A DNA stretch of 7,389 nt from CAISIP01 sp037968655 (GCA_037968655.1 JBBKVW010000124.1:1-7389), one strand, 5' to 3'. Numbered from the stretch's first letter, positions 1 through 6,011 are shown. Notes: a model not told the origin generated them from the sequence alone. A program made the numbers and translations.

Positions 1-162
1 GCATCCGACTACGGCTATGTGCTGGAGAACGGCCGCATCGTGATGGAAGACACCTGCGCCAATCTGCGCGAAAAGGACGACATCAAGGAGTTCTACCTGG
101 GCATGAAGGAAGAAGGCCAGCGCGACGAGCGGCGCTGGAAGAAAAAGAAGAACTGGAGATAA
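1..162 (+). CDS. LivF-like ABC transporter ATP-binding protein, C-terminal fragment
   Basis: Reading frame 1 is open from the first base to a TAA at 160-162 and gives 53 residues; the 5' end lies outside the window. The fragment begins with a stretch of the type ASDYGYVLENGRIVMED, which matches the end of the nucleotide-binding domain in LivF/LivG-type ATPases, where the phrase 'Y-V-L-E-x-G-R-I' follows the H-loop. A helix with the pattern IKEFYLG follows, then a very basic tail (ERRWKKKKNWR). The ATPase would sit on the cytoplasmic face and power a branched-chain-amino-acid-type importer. The Walker and signature motifs are not in view, so the family call rests on this tail and on the neighbours: the ligase gene starts 20 nt later and a LivK-type binding protein follows. 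LivF rather than LivG is inferred from the ending and context. Confidence 0.72.
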   Translation, partial: ASDYGYVLENGRIVMEDTCANLREKDDIKEFYLGMKEEGQRDERRWKKKKNWR

Positions 163-182
163 GCAGTGAAAGCCTCGTCATC

Positions 183-2039
183 ATGAGCAATCTCTGGAGC
201 CAAACCGCACCCGTGCCCGACACCCGCGTGGTGGTGGAAGGCGAGACCATTCCCGCGGTGTTCTGGAACGCGGTGGCCAAGCGCGGCGACGGCGTATGGA
301 TGCGCCAGAAGCACCTGGGGATCTGGCGCAGCTGGAGCTGGAACGAGACCGCCACCGCGGTGGGCGAGATCGCCGCCGGCATGATGCAGCTTGGCTTTGC
401 GAAGGGCGAGTGCGCGTCGATTCTGGCCAATACCGTGATCGAATGGGTGCTGGCCGATCTGGCCATCCAGTGCGCCGGCGGCGTGTCCAATGGCATCTAC
501 CCGACCGACGCGCAAGTGCAGGTGCAGTACCTGTGCGAAGACTCCGGCACCACCATGCTGTTCGTCGAAGACGACGAGCAACTGGACAAGGCGCTCGAAG
601 TACGCGACAGCCTGCCCGATCTGCGCAAGATCGTGGTGTTCGACATGGAGGGGCTGCGCGACCTGGACGACCCGGGCGTGATCAGCCTGGACGCGCTGCG
701 CAAGCTGGGCCGCAGCTATCTTTCGGCACACCCCGACGCCGTGGCGAAGCGCTCCGCCGCCGTCAAGGCGGACGACCTGGCCATCCTGGTCTACACCTCG
801 GGAACCACCGGCAAGTCCAAGGGCGCCATGCACTTGCACCGCGGCCTGGTCTACACCATGCGCGGCTACAGCTACCTGATACAGCAGGACGAAAGCGACG
901 AGCGCATGTGCTTTTTGCCGCTGTGCCATATCGCCGAGCGCATGGGCGGCCAGTACCACAGCATGTATACCGGCGCCAAGCTCAACTTTGTCGAGAACCC
1001 GGAGACCATTCCCGAGAACGTGCGCGAGATCGCACCCACGGTGTTCGTTGCCGTGCCCCGCGTGTGGGAGAAGTTCTATTCCGGCGTGATGATCGGGCTC
1101 AAGGAGTCCGGCGCACTGCAGCAGGCTACCTACGCCTGGTCCATCGGCGTCGGGGCACGCATTGCCGATCTGGTGCTGGCGCAGAAGCCGGTCAGCGGCC
1201 TGCTCAAGTTGCAGTTCAAGATTGCCGGCTGGCTTGCGCTCAACAATGTGCGCAAGTTGATCGGCATCCACCGTTCACGCTACCTGTTCACCGGCGCTGC
1301 GCCGATCTCGCCCGACCTGATCCGCTGGTATTTGGCGCTCGGTCTTCCGATGATCGAGGTCTGGGGCATGACCGAGAGCTGCGGCGGCTCCAGCGGCGCC
1401 ACGCCCGATCGCCTCAAGCCGGGCAGCATCGGCCCCGCGGCGCCGTTCAACGAGATGAAGATCGACCCGGCCACCGGCGAGATCCTGGTGCGCGGCGCCA
1501 ACGTGTTTGCCGGCTACCTCAACCTGCCAGAGAAGACCGCCGAGGCCATTGACAAGGACGGCTGGCTGCATACCGGCGACGTCGGCAGCGTCGACGCCGA
1601 CGGCTACTACACCATCACCGACCGGATGAAGGACATCATCATCACGGCCGGTGGCAAAAACGTGACGCCCAGCGAACTCGAAAACGACCTGAAGTTCTCG
1701 CCCTATGTCACCGACGCGGTGGTGATCGGCGACAAGCGTCCCTACCTGACGGTGATCATCATGATCGACCAGGACAATGTCGAAAAGTATGCACAGGACA
1801 ACGACGTGCCGTTCTCCAACTACGCCAGCCTGACCAAGTCCGAAGCGGTGCAGGGCCTGATCCAGGCCGAGATCGACCGCGTCAACAAGAAGTTCGCCCG
1901 GGTCGAACAGATCAAGAAATTCTTCCTGCTCGACACGCAGCTCAGTGCCGAGGACGAGGAACTCACGCCCACCATGAAGCTCAAACGCAAGCTGGTGGAA
2001 CAGAAATACCGGCCTCAGATCGAGGCCATGTATGGTTAA
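183..2039 (+). CDS. AMP-forming long-chain acyl-CoA synthetase-like ligase
   Basis: This 618-residue protein belongs to the ANL superfamily (acyl-CoA synthetases). These enzymes activate a carboxylic acid with ATP to an acyl-adenylate and then transfer it to CoA in the cytoplasm. Visible motifs are the phosphate-binding loop YTSGTTGKSKG (residues 204-214), WGMTES (394-399), GWLHTGD with the ribose-binding Asp (460-466), and the hinge region DRMKDIIITAGGKNVTP (480-496). Near the end, ELTPTMKLKRK (593-603) holds K599, aligned by eye with the catalytic lysine of the C-terminal domain. Length and motif style fit the FadD15-like long-chain or very-long-chain group better than short acetyl-CoA synthetases. 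The ATG at 183 is the first in-frame start after the upstream gene; it has no strong Shine-Dalgarno, so translation may depend on coupling. The gene sits between an ABC ATPase and a binding protein, which suggests it activates the imported acid. The actual substrate cannot be read from the sequence. Confidence 0.93.
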   Translation: MSNLWSQTAPVPDTRVVVEGETIPAVFWNAVAKRGDGVWMRQKHLGIWRSWSWNETATAVGEIAAGMMQLGFAKGECASILANTVIEWVLADLAIQCAGGVSNGIYPTDAQVQVQYLCEDSGTTMLFVEDDEQLDKALEVRDSLPDLRKIVVFDMEGLRDLDDPGVISLDALRKLGRSYLSAHPDAVAKRSAAVKADDLAILVYTSGTTGKSKGAMHLHRGLVYTMRGYSYLIQQDESDERMCFLPLCHIAERMGGQYHSMYTGAKLNFVENPETIPENVREIAPTVFVAVPRVWEKFYSGVMIGLKESGALQQATYAWSIGVGARIADLVLAQKPVSGLLKLQFKIAGWLALNNVRKLIGIHRSRYLFTGAAPISPDLIRWYLALGLPMIEVWGMTESCGGSSGATPDRLKPGSIGPAAPFNEMKIDPATGEILVRGANVFAGYLNLPEKTAEAIDKDGWLHTGDVGSVDADGYYTITDRMKDIIITAGGKNVTPSELENDLKFSPYVTDAVVIGDKRPYLTVIIMIDQDNVEKYAQDNDVPFSNYASLTKSEAVQGLIQAEIDRVNKKFARVEQIKKFFLLDTQLSAEDEELTPTMKLKRKLVEQKYRPQIEAMYG

Positions 2040-2057
2040 CCACAAAAGGAGACTCCC

Positions 2058-3224
2058 ATGAAATTCAAGTCAACCGCCCTATTGGCCGCGCTCGCGCTGC
2101 TGGCATTCGGCGCCCAAGCCCAAAAGACGTCGCAAGGCGTGTCCAAGGACGAAATCGTGCTGGGCTCGATCCAGGATCTGTCCGGCCCGATCGCCGGTTT
2201 CGGCAAGCAGGTCCGGCTGGGCATGATGCTGCGCGTCGACGAGATCAACGAGCAGGGCGGCATCAACGGTCGCAAGCTCAAGCTGATCGTCGAAGACTCG
2301 GCCTACGACCCGAAAAAGGCCGTGCTGGCCGCGCAAAAACTGGTCAACCAGGACAAGATATTCATGATGGTCGGCCATATCGGCACGGCGCAGAATCTGG
2401 CGGCGATGCCGATCCAGTTCGACAAGAACGTCATTAATTTCTTCCCGGTCACGGCGGCGCGCGAGATGTACGAACCGTTCCACAAGCTCAAGTACTCCTT
2501 TGCCGCCACCTATTTCGACCAGATGCGCAATGCGGCGCCCAAGCTGGCCAAGGAAAAAGGCGCCAAGAAGGTCTGCACGATGTACCAGGACGACGAGTTC
2601 GGCCTGGAAGTCAAGCGCGGCGCCGAGGCCGGCCTCAAGACCATCGGCATGACGTTTGCCGAGGAGACCAGCTACAAACGCGGCGCCACCGACTTCTCCT
2701 CGCAGGTCCAGAAGATGCAGGCCGCGGGCTGCGACATGATCGTGCTGGGCACCATCATCCGCGAGACCATCGGCGCCATCGGCACGGCCCGCAAGCTGGG
2801 TTACAACCCGACCTTCCTCGGCTCGAGCGCGTCTTACACCGACCTGATCCACAAGCTCGGTGGCCCGGCCATGAACGGCCTGTACGCAACCCACACGGTG
2901 CAGAACCCCTACCTGGACGCGGCGTCACAGCCGGTGCGCTTCTGGGCCACCAAGTACATGACCAAGTTCAATGAAGAACCAACCGTGTTCTCGGTCTATG
3001 GCTACTCCATCATCGACATCTTTGCCAAGGTGGCTGGCAAGACAGGCGCCGGCCTGAGCACCGACAGCTACATCAAGGTCATGGACACTTTCGTCCACGA
3101 GCCTGACATGTTCGGCAGCGCCAAGATGACCTTCTCGCCGACCAAGCGCCTGGGCAGCGATGCATCGCGCCTGTCGCAGATCACCGATGGCCGCTGGAAG
3201 GCGGTCTCGGAGTATTTCAACTAA
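2058..3224 (+). CDS. LivK-type periplasmic substrate-binding protein (LivK1)
   Basis: This 388-residue protein is a type I periplasmic binding protein (Peripla_BP_6 family) that captures a solute and delivers it to a Liv/HAAT ABC permease. A Sec signal peptide is clear: basic start MKFK, a hydrophobic core of Leu and Ala, and a likely AQA cleavage after residue 21. The mature protein opens with IVLGSIQDLSGP (33-44), the first strand and ligand loop of the family, followed by INEQGGINGRKL (63-74) and a VEDSAYDP strand (78-85). The central YQDDEFG resembles the 'Y-x-x-D-x-x-G' seen in relatives. The start is well placed: AAGGAG lies just upstream of the ATG, and the gene is 18 nt after the ligase stop, so the genes form one operon. 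A hairpin terminator follows. The family binds amino acids, urea, amides, and aromatic or aliphatic acids; next to a CoA ligase, a carboxylic acid is the more likely ligand, but that is inference. Confidence 0.93.
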   Translation: MKFKSTALLAALALLAFGAQAQKTSQGVSKDEIVLGSIQDLSGPIAGFGKQVRLGMMLRVDEINEQGGINGRKLKLIVEDSAYDPKKAVLAAQKLVNQDKIFMMVGHIGTAQNLAAMPIQFDKNVINFFPVTAAREMYEPFHKLKYSFAATYFDQMRNAAPKLAKEKGAKKVCTMYQDDEFGLEVKRGAEAGLKTIGMTFAEETSYKRGATDFSSQVQKMQAAGCDMIVLGTIIRETIGAIGTARKLGYNPTFLGSSASYTDLIHKLGGPAMNGLYATHTVQNPYLDAASQPVRFWATKYMTKFNEEPTVFSVYGYSIIDIFAKVAGKTGAGLSTDSYIKVMDTFVHEPDMFGSAKMTFSPTKRLGSDASRLSQITDGRWKAVSEYFN

Positions 3225-3242
3225 GCTGCGCGCCTGGCAAGC

Positions 3243-3270
3243 AAAAGGCCGCCTTCGGGCGGCCTTTTTT
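3243..3270. terminator. Bidirectional rho-independent terminator
   Basis: GGCCGCC at 3247-3253 and GGCGGCC at 3258-3264 form a perfect 7-bp GC stem closed by a C(TTCG)G tetraloop, which is unusually stable in RNA. The stem is preceded by AAAA and followed by six T residues (3265-3270). Read on the + strand it ends the ligase/LivK1 operon 18 nt after the LivK1 stop. Read on the - strand it has four T residues after the stem and lies 12 nt past the RES toxin stop, so it can stop both convergent units. Confidence 0.93.
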
Positions 3271-3282
3271 CTGTGTCGGCGA

Positions 3283-3786
3283 CTACGGAGCCAGCGGGTT
3301 CAGCCGGGTATCGATCGCAAGGGGCTCCTGCGCAAGCATCACATACAGCCCCCTGCACTGATCCGGATCGAAAATCAGATTCCAGCTCTGACGACTCGCG
3401 GTACTCGGTATGGCCACGAACCTATGCTTTGCCAGCAACTCGGCCTCGAAAGCCTGCTGGCCGGCACCGGGAATCCCGGGCAACAGCCAGGTCGGGTTGG
3501 GCAGGTCCGCAGGCATCACTACGTGCACCTGGTTGGCAATCGCGATCTCCAAAATGGTGCAAACATGGGGGACGGTGTCCAAAGCCCGAAATCCCTTGTG
3601 GACTGCCACCTCGATGATGGCGGTTGCCGGATCCAGCGAGCAGTACACCGCCTTCACGCCCCTTGGATTCCAGCGGCCGCCGGCGGCGTATGCACCGAAG
3701 CCGGAATCCCAGCTGGCCTTGTGCCTGGCCTGGTCGATCCTCCAGGCCAGAACGGGTTCAGCCAGGTTCGGCGGGAAGACGGTCAC
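3283..3786 (-). CDS. RES-domain toxin of an Xre/MbcA-RES toxin-antitoxin pair
   Basis: This 167-residue protein carries a full-length RES domain (named after conserved Arg, Glu and Ser). Visible family landmarks are LAWRI (R16), GGRWNPRG (36-43, R38), the ATAIIEVAVH helix with E59, PST with S128, and the distal N-L-I-F-D-P segment (136-141). All three namesake residue types sit at the expected places, so the toxin looks intact. Studied RES toxins consume NAD+ (MbcT of Mycobacterium tuberculosis as a phosphorylase, Xre-RES of Pseudomonas putida by depletion), while ParT modifies PRPP synthetase; which activity applies here is not readable. The start is a GTG at 3786-3784 that overlaps the antitoxin TGA (GTGA), and there is only a weak Shine-Dalgarno, so translation is probably coupled to the antitoxin. 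The stop is TAG. The bidirectional terminator follows directly. Confidence 0.9.
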   Translation of the reverse strand: MTVFPPNLAEPVLAWRIDQARHKASWDSGFGAYAAGGRWNPRGVKAVYCSLDPATAIIEVAVHKGFRALDTVPHVCTILEIAIANQVHVVMPADLPNPTWLLPGIPGAGQQAFEAELLAKHRFVAIPSTASRQSWNLIFDPDQCRGLYVMLAQEPLAIDTRLNPLAP

Positions 3787-4244
3787 GCGTAAACGCCGTA
3801 TTCCATTCGGGTAAGCAATGTCTTTACAAGCTCTGCGCCTTGTGGCGTCGCCATGAGGTCGATCGGCCTGCGTGCGTCAAGTCCGATTGCCTGGCGAACA
3901 AGCCACTGTTCAGCCTCTTCCCGGCTGCCAAGCACGTCCTCTGCCATCGCCAGAATTTCAGCCATGCTCCAAAGCCGAGAGCTTTGATCGACGTCAAGCG
4001 GCTTTGAACGCTCAGTCGTTTCGGCCTTTATGCGGTGCCATGTCCGCTGCGAAATATTGAGCACACGCATCGTCTCGTCGGGCTTGATCTCGTGCAGGCT
4101 GGCGGCGAGATATACAGCCGTGGAGCGTGGCAACCCCTCCATGATCTGCTCATGCAGTTCGATCGACGACTGTATGCGGGGCTTGAAGCCGAGGAGCTCA
4201 GCGGCTCGGGAAAATGGATTCTTAAGTGCGGGACTGGCTGACAT
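3783..4244 (-). CDS. Xre/MbcA/ParS-type antitoxin
   Basis: This 153-residue protein is the antitoxin of the RES pair. Its N-terminal two thirds is helical and contains a probable DNA-binding helix-turn-helix around residues 55-75 (pattern MRVLNISQRTWHRIK), as in Xre-like antitoxins. The C-terminal part (about 90-153) matches the MbcA/ParS/Xre toxin-binding domain (formerly DUF2384): RLWSMAEILAMAEDVLG, the EEAEQWL helix, RRPIDLMATPQGAELV, and the ending RMEYGVYA, which in known complexes reaches into the RES active site. The ATG at 4244 is chosen because AGGAG lies 6 nt upstream (4255-4251) and a promoter sits just before it. A longer frame starting at 4325 would begin upstream of that promoter. 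The gene overlaps the toxin start by 4 nt. It probably represses its own promoter alone or with the toxin. Confidence 0.9.
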   Translation of the reverse strand: MSASPALKNPFSRAAELLGFKPRIQSSIELHEQIMEGLPRSTAVYLAASLHEIKPDETMRVLNISQRTWHRIKAETTERSKPLDVDQSSRLWSMAEILAMAEDVLGSREEAEQWLVRQAIGLDARRPIDLMATPQGAELVKTLLTRMEYGVYA

Positions 4245-4255
4245 GTTGAACTCCT

Positions 4256-4265
4256 GCCATTTGGC
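4256..4265. promoter_or_regulatory. Candidate antitoxin operator O2, over the predicted +1
   Basis: GCCATTTGGC is a near-palindrome (extended: TGCCATTTGGCA, 4255-4266) lying just downstream of the predicted -10 box of the antitoxin promoter and just before its Shine-Dalgarno. It shares 12 of 15 positions with the second copy centred 22 bp away (TGCCAWTTGGC core), about two helical turns, so two repressor units would sit on the same DNA face. Function is inferred from position and from autoregulation known in Xre-RES modules. Confidence 0.6.
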
Positions 4266-4269
4266 ACAA

Positions 4270-4298
4270 AGAATACTGCCAATTGGCGAAAAGTGCAA
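4270..4298 (-). promoter_or_regulatory. Predicted sigma70 promoter of the antitoxin-toxin operon
   Basis: On the - strand, TTGCAC (4298-4293) and TATTCT (4275-4270) are separated by exactly 17 bp, the optimal sigma70 spacing, and the start codon at 4244 follows about 25 nt after the -10 box. The -35 matches consensus at 3 of 6 and the -10 at 4 of 6, so the match alone is moderate. The surrounding line (4261-4320) is visibly AT-richer (27 G/C of 60 by count) than the genes, and the operator-like repeats are centred on it, which strengthens the call. Confidence 0.6.
4278..4287. promoter_or_regulatory. Candidate antitoxin operator O1, inside the promoter spacer
   Basis: GCCAATTGGC is a perfect 10-bp palindrome located entirely within the 17-bp spacer between the predicted -35 and -10 boxes of the antitoxin promoter. 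A bound Xre-like repressor here would exclude RNA polymerase. It is the better of two copies; a further half-site TGCCAT occurs at 4314-4319, upstream of the promoter. Binding is inferred, not shown. Confidence 0.62.
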
Positions 4299-4367
4299 TG
4301 CATTTCTTACCCGTGCCATCAACACTAGAACCCGCAGGCATGTGCATAGGGCGAACGTGGCGCGTGA

Positions 4368-4646
4368 CTATCCGGCAGGCGGGCCAAATCGCATGTCGTT
4401 GCGCTCGCGCGACCGTTGCGCCTCTACTGCACGATTGCGCGGCTCGGCGCTGGTGACCAGGGCCGCCATCAGCACCCTGGTCGCCGCAGCCACCTCCTGC
4501 ACCGCCCGGTCAAACGCCGCCTGATTGGCTTTCGACGGCACATTGAATCCGCTGAGCTTGCGCACGAACTGCAACGATGCATCCCGAATTTCCAACTCGC
4601 TGGCCGGCGGGTTGAAGTTGAACAGGGTCTTGATGTTTCTGCACAT
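4368..4646 (-). CDS. DUF2277 family protein
   Basis: This 92-residue protein matches the DUF2277 family, recognised from its conserved opening MCRNIKTLFNFNPP (1-14), the helix EIRDASLQFVRKLSGF (19-34), PSKANQAAFDRAV (37-49) and the following VAAATRVLMAAL helix. The function is not known to me. Members are small, soluble and mostly helical, with no signal peptide or membrane segment, and a conserved Cys at position 2. The ATG at 4646 is preferred over the one at 4664 because family members begin with MCRN and AGGA lies 7 nt upstream. The last dozen or so residues (R78 to G92) are less family-like and probably flexible. The gene ends 123 nt before the antitoxin, which has its own promoter, and starts 116 nt after the LivK2 stop. 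It is therefore probably a separate unit, though read-through from LivK2 is possible. No clear promoter was found upstream. Confidence 0.85.
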   Translation of the reverse strand: MCRNIKTLFNFNPPASELEIRDASLQFVRKLSGFNVPSKANQAAFDRAVQEVAAATRVLMAALVTSAEPRNRAVEAQRSRERNDMRFGPPAG

Positions 4647-4762
4647 GGTGAAGTCCTGCCGCAAAGGAACGACAGTAACCCAAAAACAGTTCGCCCCGCA
4701 GCGATCGAACTACATCGACCAGTGCGGGGCGAGAACGGACTTGCGTAGCCAGGCTGTGACGT
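4647..4762. other. Intergenic region between LivK2 and DUF2277
   Basis: This 116-nt stretch holds the 10-bp-stem hairpin described separately (4682-4732) and the DUF2277 Shine-Dalgarno (AGGA, 7 nt before the ATG at 4646). I found no convincing -35/-10 pair for DUF2277, and no coding frame here looks real. Confidence 0.6.
4682..4732 (-). terminator. Probable terminator hairpin after LivK2
   Basis: TCGCCCCGCA (4691-4700) and TGCGGGGCGA (4723-4732) form a perfect 10-bp stem around a 22-nt loop, which contains a smaller TCGA/TCGA pair (4705-4708 with 4715-4718). On the - strand the stem is followed after four bases (ACTG) by five T residues (4686-4682), about 30 nt after the LivK2 stop. The large loop and the gap before the T run make it a weaker terminator than the one at 3243-3270. 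An mRNA-stabilising hairpin or attenuator ahead of the DUF2277 gene is an alternative. There is no T run on the + strand. Confidence 0.5.
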
Positions 4763-5968
4763 TTAGCGCCCGTACACCTTGCCGAACAGTTCCCAGCCCT
4801 TGCCGTTGAACTTCATCAGCTGCTCGCGCTCGATCGGGTAGAAATCATCGGGACCGGTCTTGACGTTGACGCCCGGAAGGAGCATGGGTAAGGTCATGTC
4901 CAGGCTGGCGGCCTGCTTCATGACGTTCTCGCGCGTCAGGTTGTCGCCGGCCTGCTTGAGCACCTGCACCAGCGTCTGCGCCACCGTGTAGCCATAGACG
5001 TTGAAGTTGTCCTGCAGGTCGCCGGTCGGATGGAACTTCTTCATCCAGGCGGTCCAGTCGTCGTATTCCTTGCCCTTCTGGAATTGCGGATCGGTCGGGT
5101 CCTTGATATAGGCCGCGGTGATCAGGCCAACGCCGTTTTCAAGGCCGGCCGGCGTCATCACCGAGCCCACCGCAGTGGACACGCTGTTCAGATAGTGCAG
5201 CGGCTTCCAGCCCAGTTCGCCAGCCTTCTTGATTGCCTGGGCGGCGAACTTGGGCGTGGTGATGTTGAAGAACACGTCGGCACCGGAACCCTTGAGCGAG
5301 ACCATCTGGCTGTCGACGGTCGGGTCGGTCACCTCGTAGGACTGGCGCGACACGATCATGGTCTTGGCTTTCTCACCCAGGCCGTCTTCAAAGCCTTTGA
5401 GGTAGTCCTTGCCGTAGTCGTCGTTCTGGTACAGGATCGCGACCTTGCCGTTTGGCTTGTTCTCCAGCAGATGGGCCGCATAGATCTTGGCCTCGGACTG
5501 GTAGTTGGGCTGCCAGCCCATGGTCCAGGGGAAGTTCTTCGGGTCGCCCCATTTGGTGGCGCCCGTCGCCACAAACAGATGCGGCACCTTCTTGGTGTTC
5601 ATGTATTTATGGATGGCCGAGTTCGGCGGCGTGCCCAGCGGCTGGAACAGCAGCAGGACTTCTTCTTCCTCGACCAGCTTGCGCGCCTGCTCGACCGTCT
5701 TGGACGGGTTGTAGCCATCGTCGACCGAGATGTACTTCACCATGCGGCCATTGATGCCGCCTTCGGCGTTGACCTTGTCGAAATAGGCACCGATGGCCTT
5801 GCCGATCGACCCGTATGCCGACGCCGGGCCGGAATAGGGATTGATGTGGCCGATCTTGATTTCCTTGTCGGTCGCGCCGACATCGTATTTTTTCTGCGCC
5901 AGCGCGCCGGTGCAGGCCATCGCAGCGGCCAGCGTGACCACCGTGAGGCCGAAGTATCTGACTTTCAT
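4763..5968 (-). CDS. LivK-type periplasmic substrate-binding protein (LivK2)
   Basis: This 401-residue type I periplasmic binding protein belongs to the LivM/LivH system encoded just upstream. The signal peptide runs from MKVRYFGL through a hydrophobic Ala/Val core to a likely ALA cleavage after residue 24. The mature part shows EIKIGHINPYSGPASAYG (36-53), the first strand with its ligand-contacting SGP loop, then VNAEGGINGR (66-75), VDDGYNP and a central YQNDDYGKDYLKG segment that is standard in this family. The start is supported by GAAGGAG upstream. The gene begins 43 nt after the LivM stop, so it is the distal gene of the operon. It differs strongly from LivK1 in length and in most positions, so it is not a recent duplicate and probably binds another ligand. 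Length and style resemble betaproteobacterial binding proteins annotated for branched-chain amino acids, but the ligand is not established by the sequence. Confidence 0.93.
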   Translation of the reverse strand: MKVRYFGLTVVTLAAAMACTGALAQKKYDVGATDKEIKIGHINPYSGPASAYGSIGKAIGAYFDKVNAEGGINGRMVKYISVDDGYNPSKTVEQARKLVEEEEVLLLFQPLGTPPNSAIHKYMNTKKVPHLFVATGATKWGDPKNFPWTMGWQPNYQSEAKIYAAHLLENKPNGKVAILYQNDDYGKDYLKGFEDGLGEKAKTMIVSRQSYEVTDPTVDSQMVSLKGSGADVFFNITTPKFAAQAIKKAGELGWKPLHYLNSVSTAVGSVMTPAGLENGVGLITAAYIKDPTDPQFQKGKEYDDWTAWMKKFHPTGDLQDNFNVYGYTVAQTLVQVLKQAGDNLTRENVMKQAASLDMTLPMLLPGVNVKTGPDDFYPIEREQLMKFNGKGWELFGKVYGR

Positions 5969-6011
5969 GTTTGACTGTCTCCTTCAAAAAGTTCAAGACT
6001 GTCGACCGGGC

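Noticed and set aside
93..1271. 392-codon open frame on the - strand opposite the ligase gene
   Set aside because: It is antisense to a gene with unmistakable ANL motifs, its predicted protein is rich in His, Ala, Gly and Val without domain character, and such long shadow frames are common in GC-rich genes.
1275..2894. Long - strand frames opposite the ligase end and LivK1 (1275-2045, 2079-2894)
   Set aside because: Composition is low-complexity in His, Asp, Val and Leu, and both lie antisense to well-supported genes; no recognisable domain or ribosome site.
4245..4325. Longer antitoxin start at 4325 adding 27 residues
   Set aside because: The added part would be encoded upstream of and across the promoter and operators, lacks a good ribosome site, and is not family-like; AGGAG 6 nt before the ATG at 4244 decides the start.
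3225..4762. Search for insertion sequence ends, attachment sites, tRNA genes or CRISPR repeats around the accessory block
   Set aside because: No terminal inverted repeats, flanking direct duplications, transposase or integrase frames, tRNA-like cloverleaf or regularly spaced repeats were seen by eye.
5905..5920. Cys19 of LivK2 as a lipoprotein anchor
   Set aside because: The residues before it (Ala-Met-Ala) do not make a lipobox with Leu at -3, and a standard ALA signal-peptidase I site follows a few residues later.
5030..5974. 314-codon + strand frame opposite LivK2
   Set aside because: Antisense shadow of a clear binding-protein gene; biased composition and no domain.
5969..6011. Short repeats (GACTGTC twice, TTCAA twice) between LivM and LivK2
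   Set aside because: Too short and irregular in a 43-nt operon gap to separate from chance; no hairpin or promoter pattern accompanies them.
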